Assembly: GCF_016107705.1 (NCBI RefSeq)
Contig: NZ_JAEHGC010000004.1
Span: 186,001-250,000 of the forward strand
Direction: 5' to 3'
DNA from: Neobacillus cucumis
GTDB lineage: Bacteria > Bacillota > Bacilli > Bacillales_B > DSM-18226
DNA: 64,000 nucleotides
A program made the translations under genes and the position numbers. Positions 1 through 7,471 of this stretch are shown one piece after another; within the stretch, counting starts at the first letter, position 1; every line of letters starts with the position of its first letter. Under the pieces are notes generated by a model. The model was given only the letters and a program-made list of their open reading frames with translations, ran no database searches and was not told where the DNA came from.

Positions 1-185
1 GAAGTAATCGTCTCTAGCCTTTCCATCTTCATGCGATTGGTAACCCTTCTGAATAGTGAGGCTCGAACATAGCCGCGAAAGTCATATCCGTGCATTTGAT
101 AGAGGCCTTCAAGCAGCAAATTCATTTCAATATTCTGCAGCTCTGTCGGCGAAAATTCTTCCGTTTCAACGATTAATTCACTCAT
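1..185 (-). CDS. rsbM: CheR-type methyltransferase, N-terminal part (RsbM-like), partial
   Basis: Only the first 61 codons lie in the window; the gene runs off the left edge. The peptide opens MSELIVETEEFSPTELQNIE and continues with an LLLEGLYQMHGYDFRGY segment typical of the CheR N-terminal helical domain. Its ATG overlaps the stop of the upstream histidine kinase by four bases (ATGA), so the two are translationally coupled. CheR enzymes transfer methyl groups from SAM to glutamates of sensory proteins. In B. cereus a CheR homologue (RsbM) methylates the hybrid kinase RsbK to damp sigma-B activation. The same pairing here, with an RsbY-like phosphatase nearby, supports RsbM. The catalytic domain is not visible. 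Confidence 0.8.
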   Translation of the reverse strand, partial: MSELIVETEEFSPTELQNIEMNLLLEGLYQMHGYDFRGYVRASLFRRVTNRMKMERLETIT

Positions 186-2908
186 GATTGGTTCACCTGC
201 TCTGTCAGCCACACCCGCATCAGCGAGAAGAGCTGATCAATATTTAATGGTTTCATAATATAATCAGAGGCTCCCGCTTCCATACATTTGCTGCGTTCCC
301 CTTTCATCGCCTTCGCGGTTAGGGCAATAATCGGCAAATGGACCATCTTTAGATCGTGACGGATTGCCTTCATCGCCTCATAGCCGCCCATCACCGGCAT
401 CATAATATCCATAAAAATAAGATCAAAATCAGTGTTGTCCCGTAAGATATCCAATGCCCGTTTCCCGTTTTCAGCCACTTGTACTACCATTCCTTTTCGC
501 TCAAGCGCTGTCACAAGGGCGAAAACATTACGAGCATCATCGTCTACTAGGAGGACCTTTTTCCCTTTAAATAGGTGTTCAGAGGACGGGGGTTTTTTTT
601 CAAAAGGAATTTGCGTCACTGCTACTTCGTTGACCCCCGCTGCTACCTCCTTAAGTGCCTGTTCCTCTTGCTGTACCTCAGACTCAAGTCTGCTCGGAAT
701 ATAAATGGTAAATGTGCTTCCCTTCTGCGGTTCGCTTTCTAACTCAATCAAACCGCCAAGCAAGCGGGTAAATTCGCGACAAATCGAAAGCCCTAAGCCG
801 GTGCCGCCGTATTGACGATTCGTCGTCCCGTCCACTTGTTGGAAGGCATCAAAGATAATTTGCTGCTTTTCGGCAGGAATTCCAATTCCCGTATCACTTA
901 CGGAAATCGCCATAACGGGTCCCTCTACCTCTAATTTTTCTGCAAAGTCTGGCGGGGCAAGCTCCATTCGTACCGTTACTGACCCTTGTTCAGTGAATTT
1001 AAAGGCATTCGATAAAAGATTTTTTAAAATCTGCTGCAATCTTTGTCCATCTGTCGAGATGACTGGAGGGACATCCGGATGCGTTTCGACCTCAAAGGCC
1101 ACATTCTTTTTCGCAGCAACCGGATCAAACATGCTTTTTAATAGTTGCGGAAGCTCTGTGACATTCACTTCATCGGTTAAAATTTCAATTTTTCCCGCCT
1201 CAATTTTCGATAAATCAAGGATATCATCAATTAGCCGCAGCAAATCCTCGCCGGCCGTGTACACCACGCGTGAATATTCCTCGACCTCTGCCTTGTCCAT
1301 TTCCTCGTTATTTTCCATCAGCATTTGCGAGAGAATGAGAATACTGTTCAATGGTGTCCGCAGCTCATGCGACATATTCGCAAGGAAATCCGATTTATAT
1401 TGTGAGCTCTCCTCAAGCTTTAACGAATATTCGACTAATTCATCCTTCGTTTTTTTCAGCTCTGCCGCCCGCTGTTCGGCATAATGGTTTTGTTCCTCCA
1501 AATAGTCATTGGAAATTTGTAGCTGCTCCTGCTGCATTTGCAATTCCTCGGATTGCGCTTGAAGTTCTTCCGATTGTGCTTGTAATTCCTCTGTCATTAC
1601 CTGGGATTCACTAAGCAGTCTCTCTACTTCCATCCGTCCGAGCACACTCGTAATTGATGAACCAAATTTATCTTGAAGCAGGTCCAATAAGGTGAGGTGC
1701 TGCGCAAGAAACGGCTGAAGTGCCGCGAATTCAATAACTGCCTCGACTTTGCCCTCTACAACAATCGGAGCAACTAGTAAATGAGTCGGCGAGGAAGCTC
1801 CAAGGCCGGAGGTTAGTTTAATATGATCTTCAGGCAGGGTGTCTATCAGAAAAATTCTTTGATCCAGGGCACACTGTCCCACAAGTCCTTCCCCTAGACG
1901 AAAGCTTGAGGCAACATCCTGATCCTTAATCGCATAGCCCGCTGTTTTGACAAAATGAACGCCTTGACCATCCGCCTTCCGCAAATAGACGACCCCATAA
2001 ACAGCATCGAGCAACGGGGCAAGCTTTGTGATAAAGGTTTGGGCTAGCACGGTTATATCGGTGATTCCCTGATACATTGTCGAAATTTCCGTCATACTTT
2101 TCTGGATCCAGCTTTGCTTCTCCAAACTGCTGAGGAGATTGTTCATCGCATCGGCCAGGTCACGGGTCTCATCATGGGTTTTCACTTTTATGCGTGTGGA
2201 AAGGTCAACTTTGGATTCAGTGATACTTTGAATCGTTCTCACAACCTGCCTGATCGTTTTTACAATCGAGTTCCCCAGCGAAAAGGCTGTTACTAATGTG
2301 ATGATGGTTACTAAGATGATAATCGTATAAAAGGTAATTCTTAAATTCATATTATTTTGATTGAGTTTATCAATCCGTTCCGCCGTCAACTGCTTTTCTT
2401 CCTTAAGGAAGGAATCAAATTGTGTATTGAGCTGGTCGGTCAGTTTTTTCCCGGTGTTTTCTTTAAAATGCTGATTTAATGCGGCCGAATCATTTGCTTT
2501 TTTCGCCTCGATCACATATTCCCCGGAATCTTTGATCCAGCTTTGGATCAGCGGTTTGATTTCCTCGAGGTTATGCTTCTGGTTGGTGTTATACATTAAT
2601 AGAGAGTGAAGGTTATTGTAATTATCCAGCCAGCTTCGGCTTCCTTCCTTATATGGTTCGAGATATTGACTATCTCCCGTGATCACATAGCCTCTCATGC
2701 CAGTTTCCATATTAAGGACATTTTTTTGCAGCTGATTGACCAAGTCGTGTACCTGAATATCATGACTGGAAACGAAGTCTGCCTGCTTCTGTAAATCTGT
2801 CATTCTAGCATTCACGATTAGAAGCGATATCCCTAGGCAAATCAGGATGGTTAAATAGCCTGTAATGATTTTTGCTTGAATATTGAATTTGATATTTTTT
2901 ATGATCAT
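182..2908 (-). CDS. rsbK: Hybrid sensor histidine kinase, CHASE3-HAMP-GAF-HisKA-HATPase-REC (RsbK-like)
   Basis: Numbering the longest frame (ATG at 2947, 921 residues): TM1 ~26-46, CHASE3-like extracytoplasmic helices ~47-200, TM2 ~204-224, HAMP ~225-278, GAF ~290-440, a Gln/Glu-rich coiled coil ~440-520, HisKA with phospho-acceptor His527 in MSHELRTP, HATPase with N-box ~643, DTGIGI at 685 and GGTGLGLSI at ~714, then a receiver with acidic D802-804, phospho-acceptor D847 and K899. I chose the ATG at 2908 (residue 14) because a GGGAAGAGGG ribosome-binding site precedes it and the ATG at 2947 has none. Domain order matches RsbK of B. cereus, which feeds stress signals to the PP2C phosphatase RsbY and so to sigma-B. 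The downstream CheR and nearby RsbY homologue fit. It could instead serve another pathway. Confidence 0.85.
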   Translation of the reverse strand: MIIKNIKFNIQAKIITGYLTILICLGISLLIVNARMTDLQKQADFVSSHDIQVHDLVNQLQKNVLNMETGMRGYVITGDSQYLEPYKEGSRSWLDNYNNLHSLLMYNTNQKHNLEEIKPLIQSWIKDSGEYVIEAKKANDSAALNQHFKENTGKKLTDQLNTQFDSFLKEEKQLTAERIDKLNQNNMNLRITFYTIIILVTIITLVTAFSLGNSIVKTIRQVVRTIQSITESKVDLSTRIKVKTHDETRDLADAMNNLLSSLEKQSWIQKSMTEISTMYQGITDITVLAQTFITKLAPLLDAVYGVVYLRKADGQGVHFVKTAGYAIKDQDVASSFRLGEGLVGQCALDQRIFLIDTLPEDHIKLTSGLGASSPTHLLVAPIVVEGKVEAVIEFAALQPFLAQHLTLLDLLQDKFGSSITSVLGRMEVERLLSESQVMTEELQAQSEELQAQSEELQMQQEQLQISNDYLEEQNHYAEQRAAELKKTKDELVEYSLKLEESSQYKSDFLANMSHELRTPLNSILILSQMLMENNEEMDKAEVEEYSRVVYTAGEDLLRLIDDILDLSKIEAGKIEILTDEVNVTELPQLLKSMFDPVAAKKNVAFEVETHPDVPPVISTDGQRLQQILKNLLSNAFKFTEQGSVTVRMELAPPDFAEKLEVEGPVMAISVSDTGIGIPAEKQQIIFDAFQQVDGTTNRQYGGTGLGLSICREFTRLLGGLIELESEPQKGSTFTIYIPSRLESEVQQEEQALKEVAAGVNEVAVTQIPFEKKPPSSEHLFKGKKVLLVDDDARNVFALVTALERKGMVVQVAENGKRALDILRDNTDFDLIFMDIMMPVMGGYEAMKAIRHDLKMVHLPIIALTAKAMKGERSKCMEAGASDYIMKPLNIDQLFSLMRVWLTEQVNQS

Positions 2909-3051
2909 CGCCCTCTTCCCGGTATCATTCGACAAGGATAACGCCATAATTCTACCATATTTTTCATGTTGATTTTGGCGTTTACGACTATTGTTAGGCG
3001 GATTTTACCAATTTGAAAAACTTCTGAAATATTCTTGTAAACTTGTATTTT

Positions 3052-3077
3052 GTTTAAGCAGGAGGATGGGCGGGTAT
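3052..3077 (+). promoter_or_regulatory. Sigma-B promoter of dps
   Basis: GTTTAA at 3052-3057 and GGGTAT at 3072-3077 are separated by 14 nt. Both hexamers match the Bacillus sigma-B consensus exactly and the spacing is in its range. The ATG of dps follows 33 nt after the -10. Confidence 0.85.
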
Positions 3078-3110
3078 TGAATAGATATCAAGTGAATGGA
3101 GTGATTTTTT

Positions 3111-3575
3111 ATGGCAAATACAAAAACAAAAGACAAAACCGCCCAGCTTACTGAGGCACTGGATCAGCAGGTGGCGAATTTCTCGGTACTGTATATGAAA
3201 CTGCATCATTATCACTGGTATGTCAAAGGCGAACAGTTTTTCACGCTGCACCTTAAGTTTGAAGAGTTGTATAAGGAAGCTGGGCTTCATTTTGATACGA
3301 TTGCGGAACGGATGCTGTCGCTGCGCACGCTGCCAACGGCAACCTTGAAGGAACAATTGGGGCTGGCTTCAGTTAAGGAGGCTTCTGGTGATGAAGATAC
3401 TTCGGCAATGGTGAAAACGCTGGCTGAGGACTTTGAGATGATTTGCGGTGAGTTGACAGAGGGGATTACGGTCGCGGAGGATCATGATGATCAACCGACA
3501 GCCGATATGTTTATTGCGATTCGGACGTCGCTTGAGAAGCACCGCTGGATGCTAGAGGCCTTTTTGGAAGGGTAA
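3111..3575 (+). CDS. dps: Dps-family DNA-protecting ferritin
   Basis: A 154-residue ferritin-like protein. Ferroxidase ligands of the Dps type are visible: H35 in HHYHWYVKG, H47 and E51 in TLHLKFEEL, and D62 and E66 in FDTIAER. Dps proteins form 12-subunit cages that oxidise and store iron with hydrogen peroxide and shield DNA in starvation or oxidative stress. A GGAGTGA ribosome-binding site lies 7 nt before the ATG, and a consensus sigma-B promoter lies just upstream. The gene sits between rsbK and rsbY, transcribed opposite to both. In B. cereus a ferritin-like gene also lies in the sigB-rsbY region. Confidence 0.92.
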   Translation: MANTKTKDKTAQLTEALDQQVANFSVLYMKLHHYHWYVKGEQFFTLHLKFEELYKEAGLHFDTIAERMLSLRTLPTATLKEQLGLASVKEASGDEDTSAMVKTLAEDFEMICGELTEGITVAEDHDDQPTADMFIAIRTSLEKHRWMLEAFLEG

Positions 3576-3581
3576 AGGATT

Positions 3582-3612
3582 AAAAAACGTACACGAGGGT
3601 GTACGTTTTTTT
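3582..3612 (+). terminator. Rho-independent terminator after dps (probably bidirectional)
   Basis: Stem ACGTACAC (3587-3594) and GTGTACGT (3599-3606) with loop gagg, flanked by an A-run on the left and a T-run on the right. It could stop dps and, from the other side, the converging rsbY transcript. Confidence 0.85.
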
Positions 3613-3634
3613 GTGCTGTTTCGTTCGACTAAAA

Positions 3635-4777
3635 TCACGCCTTCGCTGAAATCATCACCAAGCACATATCATCCTTTGGCACATTCAGCGGCTCGGCGCT
3701 TTGCTGGATTTGCTGGAGGATCAACGCAGGAGTATCGTTTTCCTTTTCCTGCAACGTCCGAACAATGTTCGAAGTCGTATCCTCATACTCCTCCTCCAAC
3801 CATTCCGACAATCCGTCCGTAAACAATAACAGCCGCGCCTCATCCGAATAGTGAATAACCCCTTTTGTTACCTCAATATCCTCAAAAAATCCAATTGCAC
3901 AGCAACCTTCTGTCAAAAGCTTCACTTCCTCATCAACAATCGCAATCCCCGCCGGATGGCCCGCATTTACATACTCAATCGTCTGCTGCTCCGTATCAAG
4001 GACAAAATATATCGCGGTAAAATAATAGTTGATCAAACTATCCGGGAAATGAAGCTGATTCATCCGGCGATTCAGCTCCTTCATCACCGAATCCGGATCA
4101 CCAAACTCTACAATCGTATCCTTTAAAACAGAATAGATGTACATACACATGAGCGAAGAAGAAATCCCATGCCCCATCATATCGAGCAAAATCACAGCAT
4201 AGCGGTTAGGGCTAATCTGGTGCCAGGCATACAAATCACCAGCAAGCTCGAAGGATGGACGATAGACCGCCGAAATCGATACCTTCTCCTCCTGAATCGG
4301 ATGACTGAGCATGCTTAACTGAACCTGTTTCGCCAAATCCAACTCAAACTGAATCCGCCGGTCGCGTTCCTTTCGTAAATCCTTCTCTTGTTTTAAACGG
4401 AGGACAGAACGAATCCTCGCCAGCAGCTCAATTTTATTGATCGGCTTCATCACATAATCAAGTGCTCCGGCATCCATTGCCTCCGCCATCTTATAGGAAT
4501 CTCCCATTGCTGTTACAAAAATAATCGGTAGATCATGATAGCGCTCCTCTGCGAGAATGGTCCTGCACGCCTCCACACCATCAATTTCCGGCATCATCAG
4601 ATCCAGCAAAATCAAATCGACCGCGACCTCCGCCGTCTTCGGCCCATCCAGCTGCAAATAGTCATATAATTCTTTGGCAGATGAAAGCTTGACGATCCGA
4701 TCATAGCCGTCTTTTTGCAGGATTTTTTCGATAATCATTAAATTCGTCAGATTATCGTCCACAATGACAATATTCAT
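3635..4777 (-). CDS. rsbY: Receiver-PP2C phosphatase, sigma-B activator (RsbY-like)
   Basis: 380 residues. Residues 1-120 are a response-regulator receiver (DD7-8, phospho-acceptor D59, K111). A coiled linker to ~150 leads into a SpoIIE/RsbU-type PP2C domain with metal-binding GD at 180-181, DMMGHG at 199-204, AGHP at ~272 and a late TDG (D321). This class dephosphorylates the anti-anti-sigma factor RsbV, releasing sigma-B. In B. cereus RsbY is phosphorylated through the hybrid kinase RsbK, and the homologues of RsbK and RsbM lie just downstream here. An AAAGGGGGGAG ribosome-binding site precedes the ATG. rsbV, rsbW and sigB are not in the window. Confidence 0.87.
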   Translation of the reverse strand: MNIVIVDDNLTNLMIIEKILQKDGYDRIVKLSSAKELYDYLQLDGPKTAEVAVDLILLDLMMPEIDGVEACRTILAEERYHDLPIIFVTAMGDSYKMAEAMDAGALDYVMKPINKIELLARIRSVLRLKQEKDLRKERDRRIQFELDLAKQVQLSMLSHPIQEEKVSISAVYRPSFELAGDLYAWHQISPNRYAVILLDMMGHGISSSLMCMYIYSVLKDTIVEFGDPDSVMKELNRRMNQLHFPDSLINYYFTAIYFVLDTEQQTIEYVNAGHPAGIAIVDEEVKLLTEGCCAIGFFEDIEVTKGVIHYSDEARLLLFTDGLSEWLEEEYEDTTSNIVRTLQEKENDTPALILQQIQQSAEPLNVPKDDMCLVMISAKA

Positions 4778-4847
4778 CGTCTCCCCCCTTTTCGTTAATT
4801 CCTCCTATGTATCTAGTTTTATCATAGCATGACACTCGTACGAAAAT

Positions 4848-4873
4848 AGCGAGAGACAGCTCGGTCTCTCGCT
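4848..4873 (-). terminator. Hairpin terminator after the 72-residue gene
   Basis: A perfect 10-bp stem, AGCGAGAGAC (4848-4857) and GTCTCTCGCT (4864-4873), with a 6-nt loop. Read on the minus strand it is followed by TATTTTC, a short T-tract. Confidence 0.7.
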
Positions 4874-4914
4874 TATCTATTTATACAACTCCGGGAAATC
4901 CCGAAGAATATTTC

Positions 4915-5133
4915 CTAATCCCTATTTTGCTCAATATTATAACCAGAATCGGATTCCCCACCATTTTGGCTTTTCTGATATTGGTATTTTTCATCATCAT
5001 ACTGTGAAGCGGTTCTCCTCATTCTATCCTCATTTTCCCGCTGGGTCTGATCTACTTCTCTATCATTATGGTTATTTCCCTCTTGAAGACCTGTTTCCTT
5101 AATAGTTTTTTCATCATATAAATTCTTAGCCAT
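4915..5133 (-). CDS. Small hydrophilic protein of unknown function
   Basis: 72 residues, no hydrophobic segment, rich in Asp, Glu, Asn, Gln and Arg, with an internal QYDDEKYQYQKSQNGG stretch; it is probably disordered. A GGAGGAATGGAAA ribosome-binding site precedes the ATG, and a strong hairpin follows the stop, so the gene looks real. A sigma-B-like promoter lies about 120 bp upstream. I do not recognise the family. Its position suggests a stress-induced small protein, which is inference. Confidence 0.7.
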   Translation of the reverse strand: MAKNLYDEKTIKETGLQEGNNHNDREVDQTQRENEDRMRRTASQYDDEKYQYQKSQNGGESDSGYNIEQNRD

Positions 5134-5255
5134 TTTCCATTCCTCCTCATTTATTCAAATTGCTGCCTTTCATTTCCTGCCTTTTCACGAGCACTTACTG
5201 AAGTTGCAGCTGCATACTTCAACCACCCTCTTCCTTTGTTAGCCTTAATATTGTA

Positions 5256-5281
5256 ATACCACCCTTTTCTAGTTCTTAAAC
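5256..5281 (-). promoter_or_regulatory. Candidate sigma-B promoter for the 72-residue gene
   Basis: Minus strand: GTTTAA (5281-5276), 14 nt, TGGTAT (5261-5256). The -35 is perfect and the -10 matches GGGTAT at 5 of 6 positions. It lies directly after the corA stop. Confidence 0.55.
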
Positions 5282-5284
5282 ACA

Positions 5285-6193
5285 CTATTTAAAAAACGAA
5301 CCCTTTCTTTTCCCTTTCAACAAATCGCCTGTCCAGCCTTTTATTTTTAAATAACCATAGAGAAGGAGCGTTGAAATAATCGTAAGAATAATAGAAAAAA
5401 GGTATCCATACTTCCAACCAAGCTCCGGCATATGCTTGAAATTCATTCCCCATAGGGCCCCAAACGCCATGATCGGGGTAAAAATCGTCGTGATCACCGT
5501 TAGGGTTTTCATAATTTCATTACCGCGATGGGAGGAAATGACCTCTTCCAAATTAATCATCGAATCGAGCTCATGTTCATACTCATTCAGAAGCGCAAAG
5601 GCCCGTTCCATCCGCTTAGCGCTACAGAAATAAATCTCCTCATTCCCACCCTTATGAAGATTGACCTCCTCAATCGCCATGATCAACTCCTTTATTGGGA
5701 TTAAGAGATTTTTCCACACCAATAACTCATGCCTTTGGCGGTACAACAGTTCAAGAATCCTCGTTTCATTTCGTTTACGAACGCTCCAAATCAAGGTTTT
5801 AAGCGATTCCTCAAATTGGTCAATTTCTACTAACATTTCATTCAGCAACTCTCCCAAAAAGAGTAAAAAGCCATCAACCGCCGTTTCCGTCTTGTCCATA
5901 CCTTTTAACGGAAAAGAGCTCAAATCAAGATCAACCGATACCCATTTGTCATTCGTCAAATAGAAATGGAAAATCTTATTATCTTGTTCCTCTTCAAAGC
6001 TTTGCTGATAAATCAGTGAGGCATGTACTGCCTTTTCGCCATTTTCCAGGACTTCGACCCGAAGGCAGTTACTCTTATTTTTCCGAATCCGCTCCAGCCA
6101 TTCGCTTTCAAGCCCCTCCGTCGCCCCACGTTCAATCTCGCATTTATTTAATTGAAACCATTTCCATTTGTTCTCACCCAACACTTTTTCCAT
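5285..6193 (-). CDS. corA: CorA-type magnesium transporter
   Basis: 302 residues. A long cytoplasmic, coiled-helix N-terminal region (1-~235) leads into two C-terminal membrane helices. The family signature GMN is at 249-251, at the end of the first helix, followed by the acidic loop HMPEL and a second helix ~262-285. CorA proteins form pentameric Mg2+ (or Co2+/Ni2+) channels. The loop after GMN is KHMPEL, not the classical YGMNFE-MPE, so ion specificity is uncertain. AAGGAGATTGCG precedes the ATG. A sigma-B-like promoter shared back to back with the next gene suggests stress induction. Confidence 0.88.
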   Translation of the reverse strand: MEKVLGENKWKWFQLNKCEIERGATEGLESEWLERIRKNKSNCLRVEVLENGEKAVHASLIYQQSFEEEQDNKIFHFYLTNDKWVSVDLDLSSFPLKGMDKTETAVDGFLLFLGELLNEMLVEIDQFEESLKTLIWSVRKRNETRILELLYRQRHELLVWKNLLIPIKELIMAIEEVNLHKGGNEEIYFCSAKRMERAFALLNEYEHELDSMINLEEVISSHRGNEIMKTLTVITTIFTPIMAFGALWGMNFKHMPELGWKYGYLFSIILTIISTLLLYGYLKIKGWTGDLLKGKRKGSFFK

Positions 6194-6216
6194 CGCAATC
6201 TCCTTTTTTCTAGTTA

Positions 6217-6242
6217 ATCCCCGTTTTTATGGTCAGTAAAAC
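6217..6242 (-). promoter_or_regulatory. Sigma-B-like promoter of corA
   Basis: Minus strand GTTTTA (6242-6237), 14 nt, GGGGAT (6222-6217). Each hexamer has one mismatch to the consensus. The -35 directly abuts the -35 of the divergent promoter. Confidence 0.6.
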
Positions 6243-6268
6243 GTTTCATCCTCTAAAAAAGCGGGTAA
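6243..6268 (+). promoter_or_regulatory. Sigma-B-like promoter of the 88-residue gene
   Basis: GTTTCA (6243-6248), 14 nt, GGGTAA (6263-6268). One mismatch per hexamer. The start codon lies 39 nt downstream. Confidence 0.7.
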
Positions 6269-6307
6269 GGATAAATAAGCTTCAAAATTTTGAGGAGGTA
6301 GGATACT

Positions 6308-6574
6308 ATGAAACGCAGTATTGGAATGACATCACTCGTGGTGGCAGGAGTTGGCGCTTCGGCAATATGGTTATCCAATAAACCAAATCGCATTAAGGCA
6401 GAAAATCTTTTAAGAGAATGGAAACGAAAGATTAAACCGACTGTTTTTGAAAAAAGTGAACAACTTCCAATTCATAAAGGCGGGCACCCACTTCCACATG
6501 ATTTCGAGGATAATAAAATGGTGGATGAAGGCGCAATGTACTCAGTAAAATTCTATAACGAGAAGATTCAATAA
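6308..6574 (+). CDS. Small membrane-anchored protein of unknown function
   Basis: 88 residues. A hydrophobic N-terminal helix (~5-23, TSLVVAGVGASAIWL) is followed by a basic segment (RIKAENLLREWKRKIKP) and a polar tail with HKGGHPLPHDFEDNKMVDEG. A strong GAGGAGGT ribosome-binding site stands before the ATG, and a sigma-B-like promoter lies 39 nt upstream. A good terminator follows. I do not recognise the family. It is probably exported or membrane-anchored, and from its promoter and neighbours it is a likely general-stress gene. Confidence 0.75.
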   Translation: MKRSIGMTSLVVAGVGASAIWLSNKPNRIKAENLLREWKRKIKPTVFEKSEQLPIHKGGHPLPHDFEDNKMVDEGAMYSVKFYNEKIQ

Positions 6575-6608
6575 ATAGTTGGGGCGAAAGCTGCCCCAAC
6601 TATTTTTA
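6574..6608 (+). terminator. Rho-independent terminator after the 88-residue gene
   Basis: Stem AATAGTTGGGGC (6574-6585) with GCCCCAACTATT (6593-6604), then TTTT. It overlaps the last base of the stop codon. Confidence 0.85.
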
Positions 6609-6621
6609 TGAGAGGTGAAAA

Positions 6622-7329
6622 ATGACACTACTCTTTTTGCTCATTTATTTCATCATTATTGTCGCTGTCATTGAAATTTTTGTGGTTTTGTTTCGGCTAA
6701 CTGGCCTGAAGGTAGAGATTTCCCGGTTTCAGGTCATTTCCTTGATGACCGGAACGGGATTTACCACCGATGAATCGGAACTCATACTAGGACACCCCAT
6801 CCGCCGCAAGCTAGCAATCTTTCTAATCTTGTTTGGAGCCTTTTCTTTAGCTGTGATCATCTCATCAATCAGTCAGTTTTTATCGAAGGGTCTGCAGGCA
6901 AAGGAGATTTTTATCCTCGCCACTGTGGTTTTGTGCGTATATCTGGCTCTTAAATTAACCTGGATGCAGCGGAAACTATCAAGCTTATTTAATCGAAAAA
7001 TGAAACAGAATGTAGAGCTCGCTGATTTACCGGTCCGGGAGGTTTTTTTGAAAAATAATGAAGATGTTTTGCTTTATCTTCCTATTTTCAGAGAATCCAA
7101 GCTTGCTAGAAATACCTTTAATCAAATGATAGAAGACTTGAATCAACTAGAGCTCAATATCTTGTTTATCCAACGCGGCAAGGTGAAAATTAGAAGAAAT
7201 TTATTTGATACACCTCTCCATGAAGGCGATCAAGTCCTGGTATATGGCACAAAAAAGGCTATTTATGAAACTTTTCATCAAGATCTGATGATGATGAATG
7301 AAAAAGAAGTTGAAATAGAACTCCTTTGA
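6622..7329 (+). CDS. Membrane protein with C-terminal TrkA-C (RCK_C) domain
   Basis: 235 residues. Three membrane helices (~3-26, ~63-82, ~96-112) with a conserved-looking loop TGTGFTTDESE at 43-53 after the first. Residues ~140-215 have the RCK_C layout (hydrophobic strand, LARNTFNQM helix, ILFIQRG strand, EGDQVLVYG end). RCK_C domains gate potassium and anion transporters and in Firmicutes several bind c-di-AMP. The TGFTT loop recalls the filter of TrkH/KtrB subunits, but the protein is too short to be a complete transporter. GAGGTG precedes the ATG, only 14 nt after the preceding terminator. The exact role is unknown. Confidence 0.8.
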   Translation: MTLLFLLIYFIIIVAVIEIFVVLFRLTGLKVEISRFQVISLMTGTGFTTDESELILGHPIRRKLAIFLILFGAFSLAVIISSISQFLSKGLQAKEIFILATVVLCVYLALKLTWMQRKLSSLFNRKMKQNVELADLPVREVFLKNNEDVLLYLPIFRESKLARNTFNQMIEDLNQLELNILFIQRGKVKIRRNLFDTPLHEGDQVLVYGTKKAIYETFHQDLMMMNEKEVEIELL

Positions 7330-7374
7330 GGACTTTTTCAGCTTTTTTTTCGTAAAAATTACACCATTACTAAA

Positions 7375-7426
7375 TTTATCCGCGTTTCTAAGTAGTTTAT
7401 CCGCGGTTTGAAGACATTTATCCGCG
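7375..7426. repeat. Three TTTATCCGCG motifs at an exact 21-nt period
   Basis: TTTATCCGCG occurs at 7375-7384, 7396-7405 and 7417-7426, that is at steps of 21 and 21 nt, with diverged spacer between. It lies in the gap between two converging genes. Confidence 0.9.
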
Positions 7427-7437
7427 AATCAAAAAAA

Positions 7438-7461
7438 TCCGAATCCACCCAAGGATTCGGA
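7438..7461 (-). terminator. Terminator of the MscS-like gene
   Basis: Stem TCCGAATCC (7438-7446) with GGATTCGGA (7453-7461); on the minus strand it is followed by TTTTTTT. Confidence 0.85.
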
Positions 7462-7471
7462 AAATCAACCT

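Noticed and set aside
3054..3356. Minus-strand frame opposite dps
   Set aside because: It is antisense to a well-supported gene, has no ribosome-binding site and no recognisable domain.
7375..7426. CRISPR array
   Set aside because: Repeat units are 10-12 nt with 9-11 nt spacers, far below CRISPR dimensions, and no cas gene is in the window.
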